The notes: generated by a model from the sequence alone, not told the origin. 54,251 nt of DNA from Akkermansiaceae bacterium (GCA_028822935.1 JAPKCM010000031.1:1-54251); one strand, 5' to 3'; shown: positions 35,923 to 44,910, counted from the first letter of the stretch. Made by a program: numbers and translations.

Positions 35923-36618
35923 ATGTCACCTCACCGCGCCATTCTCCTCTCCCTGCTCTTGGCCCCGGCAGCAAGCGCTCTGGACTGGGACAAAACCTTC
36001 AAACCCACCAAAGGATGGCAGACGAGCACTGTCGCCAACGCCCGGGAGAAAGACATCGCAATCCAAGCCTCAGGAAAACCCTTCTTCCTCACCAACGCCG
36101 CCACTCCTAAAAAAGCAGGCTACCTCCAAACTCTTGGAAAATTCGGTGACTGCACCGTCGAGGCCGAGTTCCTCATTCCCGAAGGATCCAACTCCGGCAT
36201 CTATTTTCAAGGCCGCTACGAGATCCAAATCCTCGACAGCCACGGTAAAGCGAAAGTCACCGACGGCGACATGGGAGCAATCTACCACCGCTGGGACAAC
36301 AAACATCAGCCCAAAGGCTACGAAGGCCACGCTCCCCTCGTCAACTCCGCCAAGCCCGCCGGCCAGTGGCAAAAGTTCCTCATCAAATTCCGCGCTCCCC
36401 GCTTCACAAAAGACGGCACCCTTCTCGAAAAGCCCCGCTTCCTCTCCGTCCACCTCAACGACGTCCTCGTTCAGAAAAACATTTCCCTCAACGGCCCCAC
36501 CCGCTCCGCCCAGCGCAAAGGATTCGTCGCCCAAGACCACATCTTCATCCAAGGCGACCACGGCCCCATCGCCTTCCGGAAGTTTCAGATCGTCGCGGAA
36601 GACTTCTCCAAAAAGTAA
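35923..36618 (+). CDS. DUF1080 (3-keto-disaccharide hydrolase-like) exported protein
   Basis: This protein of 231 residues has a signal peptide (MSPHRAILLSLLLAPAASA) and one DUF1080 domain with a concanavalin-like jelly-roll fold. Landmarks are YLQTLGKFGDCTVEAEFLIP, GSNSGIYFQGRYEIQILDS, GAIYHRW and the AGQWQKFLIKFRAPRF strand, ending with the family pattern GPIAFRKFQIV. Members were named 3-keto-disaccharide hydrolases and are abundant in Planctomycetota and Verrucomicrobiota; hydrolysis of an oxidised glycan or simple glycan binding are both possible. An in-frame ATG 33 bases upstream is less likely. It seems to be a single-gene unit. Confidence 0.9.
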   Translation: MSPHRAILLSLLLAPAASALDWDKTFKPTKGWQTSTVANAREKDIAIQASGKPFFLTNAATPKKAGYLQTLGKFGDCTVEAEFLIPEGSNSGIYFQGRYEIQILDSHGKAKVTDGDMGAIYHRWDNKHQPKGYEGHAPLVNSAKPAGQWQKFLIKFRAPRFTKDGTLLEKPRFLSVHLNDVLVQKNISLNGPTRSAQRKGFVAQDHIFIQGDHGPIAFRKFQIVAEDFSKK

Positions 36619-36645
36619 ACCGAGAATACCGTTTGCACCCGAACA

Positions 36646-36723
36646 ATGCTCGGCTTTCATGAAACCATGATCAAAAAAATCACCCCGGACGACTTCCGTA
36701 GGACCTTCCAGTCACCTTGGTGA
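36646..36723 (+). pseudogene. Possible N-terminal remnant of a HutD/Ves-like protein
   Basis: A tiny frame here contains MIKKITPDDFRR before stopping 18 codons after its second ATG (36667). The opening resembles the start of HutD/Ves cupins (a basic Ile, TPxDFR, then normally PWKNGGG), but the motif expected next is missing. The match is short, so chance similarity cannot be excluded. Confidence 0.28.
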
Positions 36724-36727
36724 CGTT

Positions 36728-38218
36728 CTAGCTGATGAGCTTCGCAAAGCGTTGATAAGCCTCTTCCCATTCCTTGGGATGCTGCGGCTCGAAGCGCTTC
36801 GTTTCGAACGAGTTGCGAATCAAAGCACGACCTTCCTCAAGACTGTCGAGACGACCACAGGCCACTTCTTGCATCATGAGGTTTCCCGCCGCGGTCGCTT
36901 CATAAGGACCGACGATGACAGGCCGGTTGATGCTACTCGAAATGCTCATATTGAGCTGATCGTTCTGACCTCCGCCTCCGATGATATGAAGAATGTCGAT
37001 GCGCCGGTCGATGAGCTTCTCGAGTCGATCAAGCACAAAGCGGACTTTGAGCGCGAGGCTATCCGTGACCAAGCGTAAGATCTGCGCCGGGCCCTCAGGG
37101 ACGATCTGCCCGGTCTCGCGACAGTATTCCGCAATCTCGGCCGGCATGTCACAGCGCCCCGCAAAACGAGGATCATCGGGATCGATAAATGACTGAAGAC
37201 GCTCGGCACTCGCTGCCATCTTGGCGAGATCGAAATAACCCCAATCGTTCCCTTCTTCTTTCCAAACGCGTCGGCACTCCTGGACCAGCCAGAGGCCATT
37301 GATATTTTTGAGCAAGCGGATGGTATCGAAGACGCCCACTTCGTTTGTGAAATTATATTCGCGAGCAAGCTGAGTAATGATCGGTTCATTAACCTCGACC
37401 CCGAGCAGAGACCAAGTGCCCGAGCTCAGGTAAGCAAAATTGGATCCAGATTCGGCAGGCACTGCCGCGACCGCCGAGGCGGTATCGTGGCTTCCAACAG
37501 TCACCACCTTTGTCTCTGAAGAGAGCCCCGTTTCCTCAACGATCTCGGGAAGAATCATCCCAAGAGTTGCGCCAGGCTCGACCAACTCGGGCGCAACATC
37601 GAGGGAGAGGCCAAGCGCTTTAAAAAGCGTCCGGGACCAATCCTTCTTCACCGGATCGTAGAATTGGGTCGTCGAGGCATTTGTGCGCTCGCACTTCGCC
37701 ACGCCCGTGAGACGATGCGCGATCAAATCTGGAATCATGAGAAATTGCTCCGCCTCCGGGAGGGCGGAATCAGGATCCTGCATCACAGCACCCATTTGCG
37801 TGAGAGTGTTGATGTCCATGAACTGAATGCCGGTTTTCTCAAAAATGGTGTCAGCGGAAACCCGCTGAAAGAGGTCATCCATCACACCCTTGTTACGGGG
37901 GTCACGATAGTGGCGAAGGTCGGCAAGGAGCTTTCCATCGGCATCTAAAAAGCCGTAGTCGACTCCCCATGTATCGACTCCAATCGAGAGAATTTTTTCC
38001 GCTCCATAACGATCCACCGAGAGCTTCAGCCCTTCAAGGATTCCTTTCCAGAGCGCTTCGAAGTCCCAAAAGAGCCCGCCTTCTTTTTCGATGGGAACAT
38101 TCTCAAAGCGATTGACCTCCTCAAGAGAGAGCTTCCCTTGACTCATGATGCCCGCGATGACACGCCCGCTTCCGGCTCCAAGATCAACGGCAAGATAGAT
38201 GGCTGAGGCGTCGGACAT
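36728..38218 (-). CDS. rhaB: Rhamnulokinase
   Basis: RhaB phosphorylates L-rhamnulose with ATP to L-rhamnulose 1-phosphate in the cytoplasm. The 496-residue length matches the FGGY family. The N-terminal phosphate-binding loop is LAVDLGAGSGRVIAG, followed by SIGVDTWGVDYGFLD (substrate region), LRHYRDPRN, the SHDTASAVAAVP block, YLSSGTWSLLG, and the C-terminal HIIGGGGQNDQLN and GPYEATAAGNLMMQ motifs. The acceptor-sugar neighbourhood DTWGVDYG is typical of rhamnulokinases rather than glycerol or xylulose kinases. It is the last gene of a tight operon, five bases after the Mqo-family gene, with the bifunctional aldolase/dehydrogenase upstream. Confidence 0.94.
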   Translation of the reverse strand: MSDASAIYLAVDLGAGSGRVIAGIMSQGKLSLEEVNRFENVPIEKEGGLFWDFEALWKGILEGLKLSVDRYGAEKILSIGVDTWGVDYGFLDADGKLLADLRHYRDPRNKGVMDDLFQRVSADTIFEKTGIQFMDINTLTQMGAVMQDPDSALPEAEQFLMIPDLIAHRLTGVAKCERTNASTTQFYDPVKKDWSRTLFKALGLSLDVAPELVEPGATLGMILPEIVEETGLSSETKVVTVGSHDTASAVAAVPAESGSNFAYLSSGTWSLLGVEVNEPIITQLAREYNFTNEVGVFDTIRLLKNINGLWLVQECRRVWKEEGNDWGYFDLAKMAASAERLQSFIDPDDPRFAGRCDMPAEIAEYCRETGQIVPEGPAQILRLVTDSLALKVRFVLDRLEKLIDRRIDILHIIGGGGQNDQLNMSISSSINRPVIVGPYEATAAGNLMMQEVACGRLDSLEEGRALIRNSFETKRFEPQHPKEWEEAYQRFAKLIS

Positions 38219-38223
38219 TTCTG

Positions 38224-39708
38224 TTAGAGGAGATTAAGGTCTGCCATCGCCTTTTGATGAATGTCGAGATAGCGGTCGCGGGCTGTGGAAGTCTTGAGGT
38301 CCTGATCCCAGTTGGGAATCATTTCGCTCATGCGAGATTTGCCTTCATCAGATTCGAGAAGCTCGGGCAGACAGCGCTGAATGCACTCCAGCATGACTTG
38401 CGTCGACACGGAAGCCCCTGGCGAAGCACCCAGGAGCGCGGAAATACTCAAATCTTCACTGGTCAGCACCTCAGTGCCGTAGTGGACGATTCCCGGTTCT
38501 TCTCCAGGCTCCTGCTTGATCGCCTGCACCCGAATGCCCGCATCGATGACCTCCCAGTCCTCGTCCTTGGCATCAGGATAGAAATTGTAGAGTTCCTGCA
38601 TGCGGGAGGACTTCGACTGAAGGCCCTGCTCCACGAGATACTTCACCAAGTCGAGGTTGTGAATCCCAACCCGCATCAGCGAGACGATGTTGCTGGGCCT
38701 CACCGACAAAGGAAGGTCGGTATGACTTCCACCATTATGGAGAAATTTTCCAGTCCAAGCCGCGAAGGGACCGAAGAGAAGGGAGCGCTCTCCATCGATT
38801 ACCCGGGTATCCAAATGCGGCACCGCCATCGTCGGGGCAGCCCCAAGAGCCTGTCCGTAAACCTTGGCAGTGTGCTTTTTCACGACCTCAGGATTTCTCG
38901 TGATCATCCACTGACCTCCGATTGGGAATCCTCCATAACCTTTGACTTCGGGAATCCCGGATTTTTGCAGCAAGGGAAGTGATCCACCGCCCGCACCGAT
39001 GAAAACGAAGGCCGCTTCGATCTGGCGCTTCTCGCGAGTTACCTCATCGCGCACCGTGACGAGCCAACCTTTCCCCTTCTTTTCCAAGTCGACAACGCGA
39101 TGCCCAAAGTGGGTCTCGCAATCATTCTGTTCGTCGAGCCACTCGCAGAAGTTGCGGGAAATCTCACCGAAATTGACATCGGTACCCCCGTCCATATGAG
39201 TCGCGGCGATCGGTTGATTTTCATCACGCCCATCAACAAGAAGCGGTGCCCAGGATTTGATTTCCTCCCGATCCGACGAATGCTTCATCGATTCAAAAAA
39301 GTGGTGCTTTTTCAAGCCCTCAAAGCGAGCCCGGAGATAAGGAAGCTGCTCCTCGGTGTGAACCAAGGAGATATGCGGGAGAGGATTGATGCACTCCTTC
39401 GTGTCCTTGATAATCCCCTTTCGCGCAGCGTAGGCCCAGAACTGGAGCGAGTGCTCAAAATCCTCGAAGACCGAGATCGCCTTGGAGACATCGACGCTTC
39501 CATCGGCCTCCTGGTGAGGCGTATAGGAAAGCTCACAGATTCCGGCGTGCCCGGTCCCGGCATTATTCCAACCATTCGATGCCTCCTGCGAAGGCCTATG
39601 AGACACTTCGAAAAGTTGAATCGAAACACCCGGCTGCAGCTCCTTGAGCATGGCCCCGAGAGTCGAGGACATGATACCGGAGCCGATGAGGAGAACGTCG
39701 GTTTTCAT
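38224..39708 (-). CDS. Mqo-family FAD oxidoreductase (malate or L-lactate:quinone)
   Basis: This 494-residue membrane-associated flavoprotein belongs to the malate:quinone oxidoreductase family. The FAD-binding DVLLIGSGIMSSTLGAML is at the N-terminus, followed by NGWNNAGTGHAGICELSYTP, DGGTDVNFGEISRNF, FIFIGAGGGSLPLLQ-type and GGFPIGGQWM segments, and the C-terminal LLGASPGASVS motif, all typical. In Staphylococcus aureus one member of this family (formerly Mqo2) is an L-lactate:quinone oxidoreductase (Lqo). Here the gene lies between rhamnose genes, 10 bases after the aldolase/L-lactaldehyde dehydrogenase, whose product would be L-lactate. Oxidation of that lactate to pyruvate is therefore the favoured inference; plain malate oxidation is the alternative. 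The ATG at 39708 fits the family start. Confidence 0.85.
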   Translation of the reverse strand: MKTDVLLIGSGIMSSTLGAMLKELQPGVSIQLFEVSHRPSQEASNGWNNAGTGHAGICELSYTPHQEADGSVDVSKAISVFEDFEHSLQFWAYAARKGIIKDTKECINPLPHISLVHTEEQLPYLRARFEGLKKHHFFESMKHSSDREEIKSWAPLLVDGRDENQPIAATHMDGGTDVNFGEISRNFCEWLDEQNDCETHFGHRVVDLEKKGKGWLVTVRDEVTREKRQIEAAFVFIGAGGGSLPLLQKSGIPEVKGYGGFPIGGQWMITRNPEVVKKHTAKVYGQALGAAPTMAVPHLDTRVIDGERSLLFGPFAAWTGKFLHNGGSHTDLPLSVRPSNIVSLMRVGIHNLDLVKYLVEQGLQSKSSRMQELYNFYPDAKDEDWEVIDAGIRVQAIKQEPGEEPGIVHYGTEVLTSEDLSISALLGASPGASVSTQVMLECIQRCLPELLESDEGKSRMSEMIPNWDQDLKTSTARDRYLDIHQKAMADLNLL

Positions 39709-39718
39709 ACGGTTCTTT

Positions 39719-41911
39719 TTAGCGAAGAAATGCTTCGTGAAGTCCTCCATCAACCGCCAGCACTTGGCCGGTAGTCTTCGATGATGTCTCACTCAGCATG
39801 AAGAGCATTCCGTTCGCCTGGTCTCGTGGGGTAATGGGAACCTTGGTGAGCGTGCGGTCTGCGTAGAACTGCGCAAGCTTGTCGCGGAGTTCCTCGGTGC
39901 CCTCGTCCTCGCTGAAGGGAAGTTCATACTTCGTCAGGGAAGCGATCACGCGGTCACGGGGAAACATTCCACTTCCCGCCACGACAGTTGCCGGAGCGAC
40001 GCCATTGACGCGCACGAGCGGCGATAGCTCGATCGCAAGTTCGCGGACAAGGTGGTTCGCGGCGGCCTTCGAAGTATCGTAAGCAACCGAACCTTTCTTG
40101 GAAACGACCGCGTTGGCACTGGTCGTCACAACCATCGAGCCACGGAGCCCCTGCTCATTCCAAATCTTAGCAGCTTCATCAGCGACAAAGTAAGGCCCGG
40201 CAACGTTGATCCCAAAGGTGAGTCCCCATTTATCATCAGGGATGTGACCGGTGCGATCGGGTGGCACGAAGATTCCCGCGGTCACGGCGATGTGATCGAT
40301 GCCACCGTATGCATAAACAACTTCAGCAAGCATTGCCTTGATCGCCTCACGATCGGTGACATTGCAGGCGAGCCCGATGGCATTTCCACAACCGGAAATC
40401 CCAGATCCCGCGACGCCGATACCCTGACCCACTTTGGCAATGAGTTCCTCGGCCGTAGCCTGAGCAGTTTCCTGATTCAGGTCGGCACAAACAACATGCG
40501 CGCCCTGATCAATCATGACGTGAGCCATCTCCTTGCCGATGCCACTTCCGGCACCAACGACGATGACCACCTTGCGGGCAAACTCGCGCTCGGGTGGCAT
40601 ACGCTGAAGCTTCGCTTCTTCAAGTGCCCAGTATTCGATGTCGAAAGCTTCTTTCTGGGGAAGACCAATATATTCATCGATCGCTTCCGCACCGCGCATC
40701 ACCGAAATGGCGCAGTTGTAAAACTCAGCGGTCACACGGGACTCACTCTTGTTCTTTCCGAAAGCCACCATCCCGATACCAGGAATCAGAACGACCGTTG
40801 GGTTCGAATTACGCATCGCGGGAGAATGAGTCTCCTTGTTCGCCTCGTAGTAAGTGGCATAGTCGGCGCGATATTTTTCAAGACCAGCGGTCAGTTTGGT
40901 GCGAAGCACATCGAGACCTTCGTTCTGAGGATCCCAATCGACATAAAGCGGCTTAATCTTGGTGCGAAGGAAGTGATCCGGGCAGGAAGTCCCTAGTTCA
41001 GCCAGTCTTTGAGCCGCGTTTGAATTCACGAACTCAAGAACCGTATCCGTCGTTTCCACCGTTGCAATGAAACGATTCTGCTGACTGACCTGACCACGAA
41101 GCCAAGGCAGGATTTCGGAAACGAGTTCGCCCTGCTTCTCATCGGAAAGTTTGGAGAACTTCTGTCCTTCAAAGGTCTCCGCTCCCTTATCGCGTTCCTC
41201 AATATAGCGACCCGCGCGTTCGATGAGCTCAAGAGTCAACTCGTAGCACTCCTTGTCGTCATCGGCCCAGTTGATGAGACCATGCTGGCCCATGTTGATT
41301 CCCTTGGCATTGGGATTCTTTTGGCAAACCTCCTGGAAAAGAAGACCGAGATCAAAGCCCGGGCGCTGCCAGGATGTGTAAACGATTTCGTCGCCAAAGA
41401 TCTCCTTCGTGATTGCCTCGGAATTCCTCGTCGCACAGAGCGAGATGAAGGAATTCGGGTGCATGTGATCAACATGCTTGCTTGGAATAAAGGAGTGCAG
41501 CGGGGTATCGATGGACGACGCCCGCGGGTTCAAGTTAAAGGTCGTATGACGATACATTCCCACCATGTCATCCTCAATCTGAGTCTTGACGCCGTTCGGG
41601 CTCGTGTCGTTGTAAATCTTTTGAAGGGCAATGAGTTTATCCTGATAAAGAGAGGAAAAGTTCTCAATTTTAGAAGTCCGGAGATCGCCACCGGATCCTT
41701 TGACCCAAAGCACTTCAGTTTCTTCACCGGTGAGCGGATCGACCTCCATCGCCTTGGAAGAAGTGTTTCCACCTCCCGTGTTGGTGATACGCTGGTCGGC
41801 GCCGAGGATATTGGAACGATAGGAAAGGCGCTCGACAGCGCTCATGGAAGCGACTTTTAAGTCGTCCCAGCCGTAGTTGACATGGCGGTATTCTGATGGG
41901 GTAAATGACAT
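39719..41911 (-). CDS. rhaEW: Bifunctional rhamnulose-1-phosphate aldolase/L-lactaldehyde dehydrogenase
   Basis: This 730-residue fusion combines a class II aldolase/adducin domain (about 1-430) with a short-chain dehydrogenase (about 445-730). The aldolase half shows ITNTGGGNTSSK, metal-binding HVDHMHPNSF and NMGQHGLINWADDD. The dehydrogenase half shows the nucleotide-binding VIVVGAGSGIGKEM near 450, HIAVTAGIF, and the catalytic YDTSKAA near 609. Such fusions split L-rhamnulose 1-phosphate into dihydroxyacetone phosphate and L-lactaldehyde and oxidise the latter to L-lactate; the Bacillus subtilis relative is RhaEW (YuxG). It heads the surviving operon rhaEW-mqo-rhaB. Forty-two bases upstream lies a probable rhaI tail, so the natural upstream gene and promoter may have been lost. 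Confidence 0.93.
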   Translation of the reverse strand: MSFTPSEYRHVNYGWDDLKVASMSAVERLSYRSNILGADQRITNTGGGNTSSKAMEVDPLTGEETEVLWVKGSGGDLRTSKIENFSSLYQDKLIALQKIYNDTSPNGVKTQIEDDMVGMYRHTTFNLNPRASSIDTPLHSFIPSKHVDHMHPNSFISLCATRNSEAITKEIFGDEIVYTSWQRPGFDLGLLFQEVCQKNPNAKGINMGQHGLINWADDDKECYELTLELIERAGRYIEERDKGAETFEGQKFSKLSDEKQGELVSEILPWLRGQVSQQNRFIATVETTDTVLEFVNSNAAQRLAELGTSCPDHFLRTKIKPLYVDWDPQNEGLDVLRTKLTAGLEKYRADYATYYEANKETHSPAMRNSNPTVVLIPGIGMVAFGKNKSESRVTAEFYNCAISVMRGAEAIDEYIGLPQKEAFDIEYWALEEAKLQRMPPEREFARKVVIVVGAGSGIGKEMAHVMIDQGAHVVCADLNQETAQATAEELIAKVGQGIGVAGSGISGCGNAIGLACNVTDREAIKAMLAEVVYAYGGIDHIAVTAGIFVPPDRTGHIPDDKWGLTFGINVAGPYFVADEAAKIWNEQGLRGSMVVTTSANAVVSKKGSVAYDTSKAAANHLVRELAIELSPLVRVNGVAPATVVAGSGMFPRDRVIASLTKYELPFSEDEGTEELRDKLAQFYADRTLTKVPITPRDQANGMLFMLSETSSKTTGQVLAVDGGLHEAFLR

Positions 41912-41953
41912 GGTTTCAGGAGAGGTATGAGTATTCTAAAAGGAATTGATTTA

Positions 41954-42043
41954 CTAGGCGTATCCGCCGCCGCCGGTAATTCCGAGCTCTTTGCGTCGGG
42001 CTTTTCGGTCGATTGAAATTTTTTCAAGATAGCCGCTTTCACG
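41954..42043 (-). pseudogene. Probable 3' tail of an L-rhamnose isomerase gene (rhaI)
   Basis: The minus strand encodes 29 residues with a natural stop: RESGYLEKISIDRKARRKEL and then GITGGGGYA. The xSGYxxxVxxxR pattern resembles the end of RhaI-type L-rhamnose isomerases, which finish with SGYRxxVxxxR. Position supports this: it is on the same strand as rhaEW, 42 bases upstream, where rhaI is expected. Immediately upstream, at 42044, the sequence switches to a DUF1549 fragment on the opposite strand, so the rest of the gene is missing at this place. Confidence 0.5.
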
Positions 42044-42930
42044 GCCTGGCCCTATCGTGACTGGGTCGTGAAGGCCTTCCAGAACGACATGCCCTACGAC
42101 CAATTCGTCACCTGGAACATCGCCGGCGACCTCCTTCCCAATGCCAACCAAGAGCAGAAACTCGCCGCCGCTTTCAACCGCTTCAACCGCATGACGAACG
42201 AAGGCGGCTCCACCGCGCTTGAGTTCCGCGTCGATGGCGTCGCCGACCGTGTCAATACCGTGGGCACTTCCATCCTCGGCCTCACCTTTGAGTGCGCAAA
42301 ATGCCACGATCATAAATACGATTCCATCCTCACGAAGTGACTACTACCAGCTCTACGCCTTCTTCAATTCTATCAACGAAGACGGCCTCTACATCCACCA
42401 AAAAATCTCCCCGCCACCCAGCGTCCTTCCTTCCCACATCAAAGCAGGAAGCCAATCTCGCAAAACACCAGATACCCATCGACGAACTCGAGAAACAACT
42501 CGCGCAAATCGTCGCACAAGCCAATCCAGCCTTCCAGGAATGGAAATCTAGATTAACGCCTGAGTCACCACTCATCATGGCAGACCAAACGGCCCTCGTT
42601 GACTTCAACAAATCGAACAAGAAGCCTCTCGAATCCCGAATCCAAGCGAAGGACGCTAAGCCAATCTCCATTTCGCTCAAGACTCCCAACTATGTCGAGG
42701 GCTCTCTTCGAAGACTTCTCCACACGCGGATGGGCTTGGGTCTTCCTAAATTCCTGGTCTATCGACTTCGGAAACTGCCTCCTCGTCAATGAGGCCTTCG
42801 TCTCATATTTGAGAATTCCTTGGTGGATCGCACGTTTTGAAGTTCCAGCGAAAGAACCTATGAATCCTGGGATGCCTCATCTTGCTGTTGACGAAGAAGG
42901 AGGCCTACACGCCTAATCCGACACACAACC
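42044..42930 (+). pseudogene. Broken DUF1549/DUF1553 gene
   Basis: The frame from about 42045 gives AWPYRDWVVKAFQNDMPYDQ, NIAGDLLPNANQEQKLAAAF, NRMTNEGGS and CAKCHDHKYDSI, the middle of a DUF1549 domain, then hits a stop at 42338. The next homologous words (YYQLYAFFNSINEDGLY) are in another frame, and a third frame continues with KHQIPIDELEKQLAQIVAQ and EWKSRLTPE. There is no start or signal peptide and no DUF1553 end, so at least two frameshifts and both termini are lost. It begins exactly where the rhaI tail on the other strand stops. Beyond about 42780 the similarity fades and the right boundary is approximate. Confidence 0.8.
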
Positions 42931-43060
42931 CTCTCAAAGAGCCTTCTTCCAACTCGAAGTGGATGTCACCACGGAAGTAATGGAAGAATAGATCCAGTTG
43001 CGTTCCCTCTTCCATTTTCCCATAAATCCCCCTATCTCCCGCGCGCGAGGGTCCTCAAAA

Positions 43061-43095
43061 CCCTTCGCGTCTTTGCGTCTTTGCGGTTAACCTCC
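43061..43095 (+). repeat. GCGTCTTT tandem repeat upstream of lepA
   Basis: CCCTTCGCGTCTTTGCGTCT continues TTGCGGTTAACCTCCC, that is two tandem CGTCTTTG units closed by GCGGTTAAC. On the minus strand it reads GTTAACCGCAAAGACGCAAA, a motif type dispersed in many bacterial genomes. It ends 15 bases before the lepA start codon. Confidence 0.6.
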
Positions 43096-43110
43096 CGCCA
43101 GCCACCTACC

Positions 43111-44910
43111 ATGTCCGTCGAACTCACCCGTAACTTCTCCATCATCGCCCACATCGATCATGGCAAAACGACCCTGTCCGATCGCCTCATGGAAGAAACA
43201 CAGACGATCACCCAGCGCGAGTCCCAGGCCCAGCACCTCGACTCCATGGACCTCGAGCGCGAAAAAGGAATTACCATCAAATCCCACCCCGTCACCCTTG
43301 CCTTCAAGTCCAAGGACGGGAAGACCTACAAGCTCAACCTCCTCGACACGCCCGGGCACGTCGACTTCTCCTACGAGGTCTCCCGCTCCCTCGCCGCGTG
43401 CGAAGGCGCCATCCTCATCATCGATGCCGCCCAAGGCGTCGAAGCCCAGACCATGGCCAACGTGAACCTCGCCATGGAGCAGGAACTCGCCATCGTCCCC
43501 GTCCTCAATAAAATCGACCTCCCCGCCGCCGACATCCCACGCTGCCGTAAGCAGCTCGAGGAAATCCTCGCGATCCCCGGAGAACACGCCATCCCCGCCT
43601 CCGCCAAGATGGGCATCGGCATCCAAGAGATCCTCGAAGCCGTCGTCGAACTCGTCCCCCCACCCGTCGAAAACCCCGACGGTCTCCTCCGCGCTTCCGT
43701 CTTCGATTCCCTTTACGATCAATTTCGCGGCGTTATTTCCTACGTCCGCATCGTTTCCGGTGAGGTGAAAAAAGGCGATAAAATTAAGCTCTTCCACACT
43801 CCCACGAACTACGAGATCAAGGAGACCGGCATCTTCACCCCTAAGATGCAAAAAACCGAAGGCCTCAAAACCGGAGACGTCGGCTACATCATCGCCAACA
43901 TGAAGTCTTCCGCCGAAGTTAAAATCGGCGACACCATCACCCACAAGGAAAAACCCTGCCTCGAGCCCCTTCCCGGATTCAAAGAAATTCGCCCCATGGT
44001 CTTCTCCGGCATCTACCCCATCGACACCTCCGACTACGAGGCCCTCAAAGTCGCCATGGGCAAACTTCAGATCAACGACGCCGCCTTCACCTTCCAGACT
44101 GAATCTTCCACCGCGCTCGGCTTCGGCTTCCGCTGCGGCTTCCTCGGCCTCCTCCACATGGAAATCATCCAGGAACGACTCCGCCGCGAGTTCGACATGG
44201 ACGTCATCTCCACCTACCCCTCTGTCATTTACGAGGTCACCAAGACCGACGGCGAAGAACTCATCATCGACAACCCCTCCTACCTCCCCGAAGCCCAGAC
44301 CATCGAAGAAATCTGCGAACCCATCGTCCGCATCTTCATTATGGTTCCCGGAGACTACATCGGAGACGTTATGAAGCTCATCATGGAAAAGCGAGGCGAA
44401 CTCGAAAACACCGAGACAATCGACGAATTCCGCGTCATGCTCACGGCCAAAGTTCCTCTCGCCGACATCCTCGTCGACTTCAACGACCGCCTCAAATCCA
44501 TGACCAAAGGCTACGGCTCCATGGATTATGAGCACGCCGGTTACCGTGCCGCCAACATGGTCAAAATGGACATGCTCATCGCCGGCGAACCCGTCGAAGC
44601 CTTCTCCACCATCGTCCACCGCGACAAAGCAATCGGCCGAGGCCGCGATCTCGCCGCCAAGCTCAAGGAAGTCATCCCCACCCAGATGTTCGTCGTCGCC
44701 ATCCAGGCCGCCATCGGAGGAAACATCATCGCAAGAGAAACCATCTCCGCGATGCGTAAAAACGTCACCGCTAAATGCTACGGCGGCGACATCTCCCGAA
44801 AGCGCAAGCTCCTCGAGAAGCAGAAAAAGGGTAAGGCCAAGATGAAGCAATTCGGCAAAGTCAACATCCCCCAAGACGCCTTCATCAAGGTCCTAAAATC
44901 GGGAGATTGA
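43111..44910 (+). CDS. lepA: Translation elongation factor 4 (LepA)
   Basis: LepA/EF4 is a ribosome-dependent GTPase related to EF-G that assists translation initiation or back-translocation. At 599 residues it is full length. G motifs are IIAHIDHGKTTLSDRL (G1), REKGITIKS (G2), LLDTPGHVDFSYEV (G3), VLNKIDLPAAD (G4) and a SAKMGIG (G5). EF-G-like domains follow, then the LepA-specific C-terminal domain with KAIGRGRDLAAKLKE, GGNIIARETISAMRKNVTAK and CYGGDISRKRKLLEKQKKGK. The ATG at 43111 gives the canonical start; an ATG ten codons earlier overlaps the upstream repeat. No Shine-Dalgarno sequence precedes it. It stands alone between remnants. Confidence 0.97.
   Translation: MSVELTRNFSIIAHIDHGKTTLSDRLMEETQTITQRESQAQHLDSMDLEREKGITIKSHPVTLAFKSKDGKTYKLNLLDTPGHVDFSYEVSRSLAACEGAILIIDAAQGVEAQTMANVNLAMEQELAIVPVLNKIDLPAADIPRCRKQLEEILAIPGEHAIPASAKMGIGIQEILEAVVELVPPPVENPDGLLRASVFDSLYDQFRGVISYVRIVSGEVKKGDKIKLFHTPTNYEIKETGIFTPKMQKTEGLKTGDVGYIIANMKSSAEVKIGDTITHKEKPCLEPLPGFKEIRPMVFSGIYPIDTSDYEALKVAMGKLQINDAAFTFQTESSTALGFGFRCGFLGLLHMEIIQERLRREFDMDVISTYPSVIYEVTKTDGEELIIDNPSYLPEAQTIEEICEPIVRIFIMVPGDYIGDVMKLIMEKRGELENTETIDEFRVMLTAKVPLADILVDFNDRLKSMTKGYGSMDYEHAGYRAANMVKMDMLIAGEPVEAFSTIVHRDKAIGRGRDLAAKLKEVIPTQMFVVAIQAAIGGNIIARETISAMRKNVTAKCYGGDISRKRKLLEKQKKGKAKMKQFGKVNIPQDAFIKVLKSGD

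Noticed and set aside
36711-36724. Palindrome GTCACCTTGGTGAC near the end of rhaB
   Set aside because: The loop would be two bases and no T-run follows in the rhaB direction, so it is weak as a terminator.
43087-44874. 595-codon open frame on the minus strand
   Set aside because: It is antisense to the unmistakable lepA gene; its Val/Gly/Asp/Glu-rich translation is the expected shadow of NNC-biased codons.
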